A stretch of 64,000 nt of DNA, taken from UBA10906 sp049296695. Its GTDB lineage: Bacteria; Pseudomonadota; Gammaproteobacteria; Methylococcales; Methylomonadaceae. The stretch lies in assembly GCA_049296695.1 (NCBI GenBank), contig JBAQSX010000100.1, positions 97,254-161,253 of the forward strand. The letters run 5' to 3'. A program made the position numbers and the translations under genes. Shown here piece after piece: positions 1 through 7,526 of the stretch. The stretch's first letter is position 1; every line of letters starts with the position of its first letter. The notes beneath the pieces are model-generated. The model did no database searches. It saw only the letters and a list, made by a program, of their open reading frames with translations, and was not told the origin of the DNA.

Positions 1-248
1 GTGCGGAATTGAATGCCGCCTAAATCAATGGCTCGCGCCATAATGCCGCCGAGCGCGTCAATTTCTTTGACTAAATGCCCTTTACCAATGCCGCCAATGG
101 CAGGGTTACAGCTCATTTGTCCTAAGGTTTCAATGTTTTGGGTCAGTAATAAAGTAGACGCGCCACAACGCGCTGACGCTAACGCCGCCTCTGTGCCAGC
201 ATGACCGCCACCAATGACAATTACGTCAAAGTCTTTTGCAAATTTCAT
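1..248 (-). CDS. mnmG: tRNA uridine-5-carboxymethylaminomethyl modification enzyme MnmG, N-terminal part
   Basis: The start codon is at 248 and the gene runs off the left edge, leaving about 82 residues. The N-terminus holds the FAD-binding Rossmann signature VIGGGHAGTEAA, followed by the MnmG/GidA motifs MSCNPAIGGIGKGHL and REIDALGG-like KEIDALGG. MnmG works with MnmE to install the carboxymethylaminomethyl group on U34 of certain tRNAs in the cytoplasm. The identification rests on these very conserved motifs. The C-terminal part and neighbours lie outside the window. Confidence 0.95.
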   Translation of the reverse strand, partial: MKFAKDFDVIVIGGGHAGTEAALASARCGASTLLLTQNIETLGQMSCNPAIGGIGKGHLVKEIDALGGIMARAIDLGGIQFR

Positions 249-301
249 AATTTTTTTGTGCCAAAGTGCTATGATAATCACTCTATTATAGGAGCTAAAC
301 C

Positions 302-493
302 ATGAAAAAACGTAACAAAACCGCTATACAAGACCAAATTCCTCAGCATAATCCTGTGGCTAAGTTTGCCCATTCATTTAATAAATCGTTAGTGTTTGCA
401 GATAAAACACAATATCGTCGCAACGCTAAACATAAGAAACAGGAGGTTTCGCTAATACTATTTTCTAATAGTAGTATTAGCCAAGCCGCTTGA
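302..493 (+). CDS. Small basic conserved protein (DUF7230-like)
   Basis: A 63-residue, lysine-rich protein with a good ribosome site (AGGAG, 8 bases before ATG). The core, with HNPVAKFAHSFNKSLVF and YRRNAKHKKQE, resembles small gammaproteobacterial proteins annotated as DUF7230. No membrane segment, signal peptide or catalytic motif is visible. It is transcribed away from mnmG. The last codons overlap a short inverted repeat (ACTATTTTCTAATAGTAGT) around 458-477. The function is unknown; the family link is from memory of the motif and only moderately secure. Confidence 0.7.
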   Translation: MKKRNKTAIQDQIPQHNPVAKFAHSFNKSLVFADKTQYRRNAKHKKQEVSLILFSNSSISQAA

Positions 494-516
494 TAATAAA
501 ACCTAAGTATTAGGTT

Positions 517-873
517 TTAAGATTGGTAATGTGCATAAGCCTTTATGACTTTCTTTTCATTATTAAAATGAAAAACCTCAGCCACTAATCCATTTACACC
601 TTGGTAATACAAGGTAATGCTATTAACCCCTGTTAAAACATTTAGTAATGTAAAGTGTAATTGCGGCATAGCTTGCAAGGCTTGCGTCCAATAATTCATA
701 ATTGCCGCTTTACCTGATAATACGCCACTTTGTTGATTAGCAAATTGAATAATCATCGGGGAGGTCATTTCAAAATCATCACTATAATGCGCCAATACTT
801 GTGCTATATCATGATTATTCCAGCCCGTTATCCATTCTTTAGCAAATTGCTGAGCAAATAATTTATCAATCAT
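517..873 (-). CDS. SnoaL-like/NTF2-fold protein
   Basis: 118 residues with the pattern of the NTF2-like superfamily: an N-terminal helix ending in WITGWNNHDIAQVLAHYSDDF, then GKAAIMNYWTQAL, then alternating beta strands ending in FHFNNEKKVIKAYAHY. Members are small cone-shaped proteins, some binding hydrophobic ligands or acting as isomerases; the substrate cannot be told from sequence. There is no signal peptide, so it is probably cytoplasmic. It stands alone, with a miniature inverted-repeat element upstream (919-1033). No strong ribosome site precedes the ATG at 873. Confidence 0.75.
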   Translation of the reverse strand: MIDKLFAQQFAKEWITGWNNHDIAQVLAHYSDDFEMTSPMIIQFANQQSGVLSGKAAIMNYWTQALQAMPQLHFTLLNVLTGVNSITLYYQGVNGLVAEVFHFNNEKKVIKAYAHYQS

Positions 874-918
874 GGTAATTTTAATTATTATGAGTTAATC
901 TGTTATTTAGCTAATTAA

Positions 919-1033
919 GGTAGTGCCTCAAAAAAGTAGGCCAGTTAATATCAAACCTTTCGGAATTCAAACCTAGGTTTGAACTCCAACTAAAAGAACA
1001 TTTTGTTAAAACCTACTCTTTTGAAGCACTACC
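919..1033 (+). repeat. Miniature inverted-repeat element, copy 1 (115 bp)
   Basis: The ends are imperfect inverted repeats of about 21 bases: GGTAGTGCCTCAAAAAAGTAGG on the left against the complement of CCTACTCTTTTGAAGCACTACC on the right. The centre holds the perfect 20-base palindrome GTTCAAACCTAGGTTTGAAC. Two further copies lie at 13244-13358 (opposite orientation) and 15619-15732. It encodes nothing. It ends 4 bases before the stop codon of the glucokinase gene. Confidence 0.9.
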
Positions 1034-1037
1034 ATAA

Positions 1038-2015
1038 TTAATTATTATCAAAATAATAAATCGCGCCTAATAATGGGGTGCGTGGATTAAGCGATACTTT
1101 AATTGAAATACCAGATAATAAAGTTTCAAATCGCCCTTTGGCTTTAAAAGCCTGTAAAAACTGACCTGTTTGTAAAGCAGGTAAAATTTTCGGTGCAATG
1201 CCACCACCAATAAATACCCCCCCTGTTGCCAAACACTTCAACGCTAAATTACCCGCTTCCGCGCCATAAAGCTCAACAAATAACGCCACCACCACGCTAC
1301 ATAAAGCGTCTTGTCCACTCATACCTAGCTGTGAAATCAAAGCATTTCTATCTTCGCCTTCTGCTAATTCAGTGACTTGCGCACATAAAGGCGCGATTTG
1401 TTGCAGGGCTAAGAAATCATAAAGATGACTAAAACCAATTCCTGAAATGATGCGTTCATAACTGACGTGGTCGGGATAAAGGGTTCTCAAATAAACCAGC
1501 AACTTATCTTGTAATTCATTTTGGGCGGCAAAATCACTGTGTCCGCCTTCGGTTGCCATTGCGTGGTGGTGCTTGCCGTCCCAATACAGTATTGCCTCAC
1601 CCAAACCTGTACCTGCGGCGAGTACAGCAATATTGCCTGTTTGCTTTTGCGCATTGGGATTTAATTCAATTAAATCAGCAGATTCAAGCCTTAACATACC
1701 TAAAGCCATCGCTTCTAAATCATTTAATAATTTAACGTGGGACGTGCCGAGTTTTTCTTTTAATGCTTGAGCATCAAGAAGCCAAGGCAAATTAGTGGTT
1801 TGACAACGCTGATTGACCACAGGCCCTGCTACCCCAAAACAGGCTGAGCTTAAATTAACACCTGCGGGTAAAAAATCATCCAATAATGCGTCAAAACTGC
1901 TAAAAGCAGAACTGGCAAAACTTTGTTCTTTAATATAATTTAATGTGCCGTTAGTGGTTTTATTTAATAAAGCCAATACGGTTTTAGTGCCACCTATATC
2001 ACCCGCAAGTATCAT
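1038..2015 (-). CDS. glk: Glucokinase
   Basis: 325 residues, the usual length for the proteobacterial glucokinase family. It phosphorylates glucose with ATP to glucose-6-phosphate in the cytoplasm. Visible motifs are the N-terminal phosphate-binding GDIGGTKT (residues 5-12), GVAGP (61-65), LLNDLEAMA (about 97), the ATP-site AAGTGLGEA, the sugar-binding EGGHSDF, and the C-terminal GGVFIGGGIAPK and LLGAIYYF. The pattern fits the Glk family rather than the zinc-containing ROK kinases. The ATG at 2015 has an AGAGG ribosome site. It appears to be a single-gene unit, with a repeat element just past its stop codon. Confidence 0.93.
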   Translation of the reverse strand: MILAGDIGGTKTVLALLNKTTNGTLNYIKEQSFASSAFSSFDALLDDFLPAGVNLSSACFGVAGPVVNQRCQTTNLPWLLDAQALKEKLGTSHVKLLNDLEAMALGMLRLESADLIELNPNAQKQTGNIAVLAAGTGLGEAILYWDGKHHHAMATEGGHSDFAAQNELQDKLLVYLRTLYPDHVSYERIISGIGFSHLYDFLALQQIAPLCAQVTELAEGEDRNALISQLGMSGQDALCSVVVALFVELYGAEAGNLALKCLATGGVFIGGGIAPKILPALQTGQFLQAFKAKGRFETLLSGISIKVSLNPRTPLLGAIYYFDNN

Positions 2016-2077
2016 TTTAATACCCTCTTATTTTTCTTATTTTTATTAACCTTACAGCGTCTTGTTAAATACTGGAT

Positions 2078-2563
2078 TTATTCCCACAATTGATAAGATT
2101 GTTGCATAATAATTAAAGCAAAACCCGTCACCGCACTAACGGCTTGCAGGGCTTTAGTACATTGACTTGAATCAGTGCCAAACTCTGTCACAATAATACT
2201 AATTAATTCCTTATTAATTAAACTCATCGCCCCTGCCATAAAACTCAGCGGTAATTGAATCGCGGCATGTACATCACCTACTTTTGCCATATTCTGGGCA
2301 AATTCATCATTAATGGCTTGAGTAAATAAACTATTAAGCCAGCGGGTATGCGTTTCTTTTAAAGCGTTTATCGACACGCCGTGTTTTTCTAAAAATATAG
2401 AAGTAATAGGTAGGGTAATTAGTCTTACATAAAAGGCATCAGTGACTTTGACTAATTGCGGAACAATTCTAGGGGCAATTTCTTGCAGACAGCTTTCCAA
2501 TTCTGGGGTCAAGCCAGACAGTGATTTGGCGTTAGCCACGAACGCATCAAAGTTTTGTGACAT
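2078..2563 (-). CDS. Protoglobin-like single-domain heme protein
   Basis: 162 residues from the ATG at 2563, chosen because TAGGAAA lies 9 bases upstream; an in-frame extension to 2614 lacks this. The helical sequence resembles the sensor-globin/protoglobin fold: FYVRLITLP, then THTRWLNSLF, then VGDVHAAIQLPLSFM, where His99 is placed like the proximal heme ligand and Trp75 lies in the usual preceding helix. No kinase, cyclase or methyl-accepting domain follows, so it is a stand-alone globin domain. An O2/NO sensing or binding role is inference; the family call is moderately secure. Confidence 0.65.
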   Translation of the reverse strand: MSQNFDAFVANAKSLSGLTPELESCLQEIAPRIVPQLVKVTDAFYVRLITLPITSIFLEKHGVSINALKETHTRWLNSLFTQAINDEFAQNMAKVGDVHAAIQLPLSFMAGAMSLINKELISIIVTEFGTDSSQCTKALQAVSAVTGFALIIMQQSYQLWE

Positions 2564-2712
2564 ATCAATAAATTTCCTAAAACATAAGTAAACAGAGTCC
2601 TTAGCATAGCGCAATTAAAAAAATAAGGGTACTCAGATGGCGACTAAATTCAGCTCAGCGACTGCCAATCTGCTATCATTGCGGTGCAATTCACTCATAT
2701 AAAGGACACACT

Positions 2713-3027
2713 ATGTCAGATTTTTCTAATGTCACCGTTGTTAAACAAGCCAATGTTTATTTCGGTGGTAATGTTAATAGCCGTACTCTCAAATTTGCCG
2801 ATGGTTCAGTGAAAACTTTAGGTTTTATGCTCAATGGTGAATATACCTTCAATACTGCCGATGCCGAAATTATGGAAATTCTCGCAGGCGATCTTGAAGT
2901 ATTATTACCCGACAATGAACAATGGCAAGTAATTAGCGCAGGACAATCCTTTAATATTCCCGCTCATGCTAAATTTACGGTAAAAGTTCATAACCCCACT
3001 GATTATATTTGCTCATTTCTAAAATAA
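2713..3027 (+). CDS. ppnP: Pyrimidine/purine nucleoside phosphorylase PpnP
   Basis: 104 residues, matching the length of the PpnP (YaiE, DUF1255) family. Conserved features seen are NVYFGGNVNSRTL, DGSVKTLGFMLNGEYTF, MEILAGDLEVLLP and the end segment FNIPAHAKFTVKV followed by YICSF. The cupin-like protein splits nucleosides with phosphate into base and ribose-1-phosphate, serving salvage. The start is preceded by AAAGGA. A rho-independent terminator follows directly (3035-3062), so it is a monocistronic unit. Confidence 0.93.
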   Translation: MSDFSNVTVVKQANVYFGGNVNSRTLKFADGSVKTLGFMLNGEYTFNTADAEIMEILAGDLEVLLPDNEQWQVISAGQSFNIPAHAKFTVKVHNPTDYICSFLK

Positions 3028-3034
3028 TAATAGT

Positions 3035-3066
3035 TAAGAGCTGTTAATAAACAGCTCTTATTTATT
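3035..3066 (+). terminator. Intrinsic terminator after ppnP
   Basis: A 10-bp stem TAAGAGCTGT/ACAGCTCTTA with a short loop, followed by TTTATT. It separates ppnP from the ABC transporter gene. Confidence 0.75.
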
Positions 3067-3085
3067 AAACCAACCCCAAAAAACC

Positions 3086-4876
3086 GTGGACACACTCAAA
3101 ACACCGCCCCATTATACTTGGCGTTTTATTGCAGCTATTGCCCTGCAACATAAAAAAGCCTTAATCTATTCGCATTTTATTGCGCTATTAGCCACTATTG
3201 CCAGCGTCCCTGTGCCATTATTAATGCCCTTATTAGTCGATGAGGTATTACTGCACAAACCCGCCACCACGGTGGCTGTTATTAATCTTTTCTTTCCTCA
3301 AGAGTGGCAACAACCGCTGTTATATATTTCAGTGGTTTTAATTATCAGCGTATTATTACGCATCATTGCAATCACTTTTAATATTATTCAATCCCGCCAA
3401 TTTTCCATTATTGCCAAAGAAATTATTTTTAGATTACGCAGTGATTTAATTGCCCAATTACAAAATATTTCCTTAGTTGAATATGAAAGCCTAGGTACAG
3501 GTACAGTAGTCACCCATTTAGTCACTGATTTAGATACGATTGATAATTTTATTGGTAATACCATTAGCAAACTATTAATCGCCTTATTAACTGTTTTAGG
3601 AACAGCGGTGATATTATTGTGGATGCACTGGCAATTAGGCTTATTTATTTTATTATTAAATCCTTTTGTAATTTATTTAACCCGCTCTGTGGGTTCAAAA
3701 GTCAAACACTTAAAAGCCAAAGAAAATTCGGCTTACGAAATTTTTCAACAATCTTTAACCGAAACCTTAGAAGCCATTCATCAAATTAGAGCCAGTAATC
3801 GTGAACAACATTATTGCGCACAATTAATTAATGCCGCCTTTAAAGTCAAAGAAAATTCTATTGCCTTTGCGTGGAAAAGTGATGCGGCTAATCGTTTTAG
3901 TTTTTTAATTTTTTTATTCGGCTTTGATATATTTAGAGCAGGTGCGATGCTCATGGTATTTTATTCCACGTTAACCATTGGACAAATGCTAGCGGTATTT
4001 GGTTATTTATGGTTTATGATGGGGCCTGTGCAGGAAATATTATCGATTCAATATGCGTTTTATTCGGCTAAAGCGGCATTAATGCGCATTAATCGTTTAA
4101 AAAACTTGCGTCAAGAACCGCATTATCCTCATGAAAAAAATCCCTTTTCAAATAAAAAAACTGTTTCAGTGCGCGTAGAAAATCTAAATTTTAGTTATGG
4201 TGAAGAGCCTATATTAAATGGCATTAATCTGACTATTAAAGCAGGTGAAAAAGTCGCTTTAGTGGGTGCGAGTGGTGGTGGTAAATCCACTTTAATTCAA
4301 GCCTTAATTGGCTTATATCCTGTCAGTTCAGGACAGATTTATTTTGATAATATCGCCATTAATAAAATTGGCTTAGATATAGTGCGTGAAAATGTGGTCA
4401 CGGTATTACAACATCCTGTCTTATTTAACGATACTGTTCGTGCTAATTTAACTTTAGGAAAAACTGCAAGCGATAAACAATTATGGCAAGCGTTAGAAAT
4501 TGCTCAATTAAGTGATGTTATTGAGCAATTAACTAATGGTTTAGATACTTTAATTGGTCGGCAAGGTATGCGATTATCAGGTGGTCAAAGGCAACGCATG
4601 GCACTGGCGAGAATGATTGTCGCTAATCCTAAAGTGGTAATATTAGATGAGGCGACTTCGGCATTAGATACTGAAACTGAATATAAATTACATGCGGCAT
4701 TAACTGAGTTTTTAAAAGGCAGGACTACTATTATTATTGCCCATCGTTTAAGTGCAGTAAAACAAGCCAATCATGTTTATGTATTTGAACAAGGGCAAAT
4801 ATGTCAACAAGGACGACATGAAAACTTAATTCAGCAAGAAGGCTTATATGCTAAGTTATATGGCGAATATCAATAA
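3086..4876 (+). CDS. ABC exporter half-transporter (permease-ATPase fusion)
   Basis: 596 residues starting with GTG. Residues about 20-320 form a type IV ABC exporter membrane domain with six hydrophobic segments. The ATPase domain follows, with Walker A GASGGGKST (about 396-404), signature LSGGQRQRMALAR (about 498), Walker B VVILDEATSALD (about 519) and switch histidine IIIAHRLS. Such half-transporters dimerise in the inner membrane and export lipids, peptides or drugs; the substrate cannot be read here. No C39 peptidase domain is present and no HlyD or TolC gene is adjacent, so there is no direct link to the RTX proteins at 46-63 kb. Reading the Lys-Leu-rich N-terminus, the GTG start is plausible but the ribosome site is weak. 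Confidence 0.88.
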   Translation: MDTLKTPPHYTWRFIAAIALQHKKALIYSHFIALLATIASVPVPLLMPLLVDEVLLHKPATTVAVINLFFPQEWQQPLLYISVVLIISVLLRIIAITFNIIQSRQFSIIAKEIIFRLRSDLIAQLQNISLVEYESLGTGTVVTHLVTDLDTIDNFIGNTISKLLIALLTVLGTAVILLWMHWQLGLFILLLNPFVIYLTRSVGSKVKHLKAKENSAYEIFQQSLTETLEAIHQIRASNREQHYCAQLINAAFKVKENSIAFAWKSDAANRFSFLIFLFGFDIFRAGAMLMVFYSTLTIGQMLAVFGYLWFMMGPVQEILSIQYAFYSAKAALMRINRLKNLRQEPHYPHEKNPFSNKKTVSVRVENLNFSYGEEPILNGINLTIKAGEKVALVGASGGGKSTLIQALIGLYPVSSGQIYFDNIAINKIGLDIVRENVVTVLQHPVLFNDTVRANLTLGKTASDKQLWQALEIAQLSDVIEQLTNGLDTLIGRQGMRLSGGQRQRMALARMIVANPKVVILDEATSALDTETEYKLHAALTEFLKGRTTIIIAHRLSAVKQANHVYVFEQGQICQQGRHENLIQQEGLYAKLYGEYQ

Positions 4877-4903
4877 TTAACGCACCTAGTAATACCCACG
4901 ATC

Positions 4904-4937
4904 GGCGTTCAAATATTCAATTTGAACGCCAATTTAT
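4904..4937 (+). terminator. Hairpin terminator after the ABC exporter
   Basis: An 11-bp perfect stem GGCGTTCAAAT/ATTTGAACGCC with a 5-base loop, followed by AATTTATTTTT. It probably ends the ABC transporter transcript before the PHP-domain gene. Confidence 0.6.
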
Positions 4938-4975
4938 TTTTAAGCTTAATCTGCCGTTTTATTTACCTCATTATT

Positions 4976-5809
4976 ATGCCCGATTGCTACGATTTACATA
5001 GCCATTCTACTGTTTCAGACGGCTCATTATCCCCTACTCAATTAATACAGCGTGCCGTGCAACAAGGTGTGACTACTTTAGCCTTAACCGATCATGATAC
5101 TGTTGCTGGCTTAGCAGAAGCGCGAGCATGTGCCAATCAATTAAATCTACGTTTAATTCATGGCATTGAATTATCAGTGACTTGGCAAATGCGTTGTTTT
5201 CATATTGTGGGCTTAAATATCAATTCCAGTTATGAACCCTTGGTGCAATTAAGTGAGCAATTACAACAAACTCGTTATGAACGCGCCTTTAAAATTGCCG
5301 AGAAATTAGAAAAAAAACGTATTGTGGGCGTATGGGATGCAGTCAGTAAAGCCGCAGGTGAAGGCATGATTACGCGCACCCATTTTGCTGATTTTTTAGT
5401 GGCACAAGGTTATGTCCGTAGTCAACAAGAAGCCTTTGATTATTATTTAGCTAAAGGAAAATCTGCTTATGTGGCAACCACTTGGGTGGATTTAGCCCAA
5501 GCGATTGCATGGATTAATGAGGCGGGTGGCGTGGCGGTTTTGGCGCATCCTCTGCGTTATGGTTTAAGTGCTAAATGGATGCGTTGGTTATTGGGCGAAT
5601 TTAAAACCATGGGTGGTTTAGGTATTGAAGTCATTACTAGTCGCATGAATCCCGATGAATTACGTTTAATTACTCATTATGCTCAGCAATTTGAATTAGC
5701 AGGTTCGGTGGGGTCTGATTTTCATAATCCGAATAATCAATGGGTGGAATTGGGCAGGTTGGCGCAATTACCTAATAACATTAAACCGATTTGGGAATTG
5801 CTTAATTGA
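4976..5809 (+). CDS. rnm: PHP-domain phosphoesterase, RNase AM/TrpH family
   Basis: 277 residues from the ATG at 4976; an upstream in-frame TTG at 4922 lies inside a hairpin and is rejected. The N-terminal metal motif DLHSHSTVSDGSLSP, then LTDHDTVAG, HGIELS, AVLAHPLRYG and the C-terminal GSDFHNP are the metal-binding signatures of the PHP superfamily. The overall length and the segment RTHFADFL match the YciV/RNase AM family, which in E. coli trims 5' ends of short RNAs and rRNA precursors and can release phosphate from 3',5'-bisphosphonucleotides. The family is well supported, and the exact substrate is inferred from E. coli. Confidence 0.85.
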   Translation: MPDCYDLHSHSTVSDGSLSPTQLIQRAVQQGVTTLALTDHDTVAGLAEARACANQLNLRLIHGIELSVTWQMRCFHIVGLNINSSYEPLVQLSEQLQQTRYERAFKIAEKLEKKRIVGVWDAVSKAAGEGMITRTHFADFLVAQGYVRSQQEAFDYYLAKGKSAYVATTWVDLAQAIAWINEAGGVAVLAHPLRYGLSAKWMRWLLGEFKTMGGLGIEVITSRMNPDELRLITHYAQQFELAGSVGSDFHNPNNQWVELGRLAQLPNNIKPIWELLN

Positions 5810-5839
5810 ATGCTAATTAATAACTCAAATTACGCACTA

Positions 5840-5972
5840 CCTCCCCCTTAGAAAAAGGGGGATTGAGGGGGATTTTAAAAATAGTCCTAGCAAAACCTTT
5901 TAAAATCAAAGAAAAGAAAAAACATTATTTAATAAATCCCCCCCTAACCCCCCCTTTTCCAAAGGGGGGAAT
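5840..5972. repeat. Long inverted repeat with G/C-run hairpins
   Basis: The arms are CTCCCCCTTAGAAAAAGGGGG-ATTGAGGGGGATTT (from 5840) and AAATCCCCCCCTAACCCCCCC-TTTTCCAAAGGGGGG (to about 5970), roughly complementary to each other around an AT-rich 60-base centre. Each arm also folds on itself. This looks like a dispersed palindromic repeat family rather than a gene-specific terminator. It lies in the 250-base gap between two convergent genes. Confidence 0.8.
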
Positions 5973-6062
5973 TTATCCCTTTTATTGCTTGATAATATTG
6001 GCTTGCGTAACTTGAGTTATTAATTGTAAGAGCGGCAGATTCACTCTTACAATGAAACTTGT

Positions 6063-6530
6063 TCATGGTGCTTTTTGCACTTTCAGCCATTGCGCCGATA
6101 ATTGCAGTAAAGTATTGAGTTCGCTATCGCTCAGTGGGCTATTACGATAAGGCGCGTCGAGCAAACAACGCCCCGCACCGCTACTAAAGGGAGCGTCTTT
6201 TAATGAACTGTCTAAAAACTGCAACCACGCCTGTCCTGTTAAACTCGCCACTTCATGGCGTGGCACAAGTGTTATTGCCACGCGGCGTAATAATACTGAA
6301 AGCTCGCGCAATTTTTCCGTATTATTAGCAGAACGGGTACTAATTTCAGTCAATTGTTTTTTAGCTGTTTTTAAGGCGGTTTGACGGGTGAGTCGTTGAT
6401 AATATTTCACTAAAAATAAAACCAATAAAGGCAAAGTAATTGCCAATAACCACCAACCCAATGCGGGTGGAAACCAGCTAATTGCATCGGGTAAATGAAT
6501 ATCTCTTAAGGGTAATTCTGTAGGCTGCAT
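6063..6530 (-). CDS. DUF4381-type membrane protein
   Basis: 155 residues. The N-terminus reads LRDIHLPDAISWFPPALGWWLL, then one hydrophobic membrane segment (about residues 22-42), then a basic amphipathic helix and a cytoplasmic alpha-helical part. This is the pattern of DUF4381 proteins, which normally sit between MoxR-type AAA ATPase, DUF58 and von Willebrand A-domain genes in the aerotolerance-like (Bat) cluster. Here none of those partners is next to it, so it is an orphan. The function is not established; it is presumed to be a membrane-anchored helper of a MoxR/VWA complex encoded elsewhere. Confidence 0.75.
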   Translation of the reverse strand: MQPTELPLRDIHLPDAISWFPPALGWWLLAITLPLLVLFLVKYYQRLTRQTALKTAKKQLTEISTRSANNTEKLRELSVLLRRVAITLVPRHEVASLTGQAWLQFLDSSLKDAPFSSGAGRCLLDAPYRNSPLSDSELNTLLQLSAQWLKVQKAP

Positions 6531-6620
6531 GGTATTTAAATATAAAGTTTTTTAATATGAAATAATAGTTGTAAATACCTAAACTCAATTTTTATCAAAT
6601 TCACTCCTATTTAAGGTTAT

Positions 6621-7427
6621 ATGATGAATAGAATCTTACGTTACTCAACGGCTAATTATCAATCTTTATTACGCGATAATTCAACACATTTATTTGCTCA
6701 GCATCATGCTTTACGCCTTTATAAAGCTAATGCAATTTATAGTTTTATTCCTAAAAACGCCTGTTCTACTTTACGCCTATCTTTAGCGATGGCAAATGGT
6801 TGTGTGCAACATAAAAAGGATTTTAATTGGATTCACCAAAATAATGCGACTTTTGTCGCTGATTTAGCCAGTTTATTAACGGCTGAGTATACTTTTGTGG
6901 TGTTGCGTTGTCCTTATGCACGTTTAGCCAGCGCCTTTTTAGATAAATTAGCTGGACATACTTCAGAAGCGTGGCAATTATATGACACTTTAGAACGTGA
7001 GCGTGAAGTGAGTAGCGTCTCGTTTGAGTATTTTATTAAGCAATTAAAAAAACCGAAAATTAAAAATAGTAATATTCATTGGCGACCACAAATTGATTTT
7101 TTAGTCTATCAAGACTATGACGATTATTTTGCTTTAGAAAACTTTTCGCAAGCCATAAAACGTTTAAAAGAAGTCATTGGTTTATCAGTAGTAGATGCGC
7201 GAGATTTAACCCATCATGGTATTGATAAATTAACGTTATTAGGTGGGCTGGGGGATTTTACTACGCTAAGTGCTGTTGAAATTTTACAATTAAAACAAGC
7301 AGGTCAATGTCCTAGTCCTGTGTCGTTATATAACGATGAATTAATTACAATCGTTAATAATTGTTATAAAGCCGATATTAAGTTATATAAAAACTTATTT
7401 GGCAGTAGTCAGTTATTATTTGCTTAA
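6621..7427 (+). CDS. Sulfotransferase-family protein
   Basis: 268 residues. The segment AIYSFIPKNACSTLRLSL (about 38-56) matches the 5'-phosphosulfate-binding loop of PAPS-dependent sulfotransferases (Sulfotransfer_2 family), and VLRCPYARLASAFLDKL (about 93-110) matches the 3'-phosphate-binding region with its Arg and Ser. The segment FEYFIKQLK then HWRPQIDFL resembles carbohydrate sulfotransferases. It would move sulfate from PAPS to a glycan or lipid acceptor; the acceptor is unknown. It stands alone, without polysaccharide genes nearby. Translation may begin at either of two adjacent ATGs (6621 or 6624), both behind AAGG. Confidence 0.8.
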   Translation: MMNRILRYSTANYQSLLRDNSTHLFAQHHALRLYKANAIYSFIPKNACSTLRLSLAMANGCVQHKKDFNWIHQNNATFVADLASLLTAEYTFVVLRCPYARLASAFLDKLAGHTSEAWQLYDTLEREREVSSVSFEYFIKQLKKPKIKNSNIHWRPQIDFLVYQDYDDYFALENFSQAIKRLKEVIGLSVVDARDLTHHGIDKLTLLGGLGDFTTLSAVEILQLKQAGQCPSPVSLYNDELITIVNNCYKADIKLYKNLFGSSQLLFA

Positions 7428-7454
7428 AAAAATGGCGAGATAAATCTCGCCATT
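7424..7454 (-). terminator. Terminator of the PhoX-like gene
   Basis: A 10-bp stem AATGGCGAGA/TCTCGCCATT with an AAT-rich loop; read on the minus strand the stem is followed by seven Ts. It lies 73 bases past the minus-strand stop codon at 7527 and also just after the plus-strand stop at 7427, between convergent genes. Confidence 0.75.
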
Positions 7455-7526
7455 ATGATTGTTTAAATAAAAAAACGATTATTAATAACGCGTTTTTAGC
7501 GCTGTCTTATTATAAAAGTTCATGCC

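Noticed and set aside
3086..4876. The ABC exporter as the type I secretion ATPase for the RTX proteins
   Set aside because: It lies 42 kb away, has no C39-like N-terminal domain and no HlyD/TolC neighbours; there is no sequence evidence for a link.
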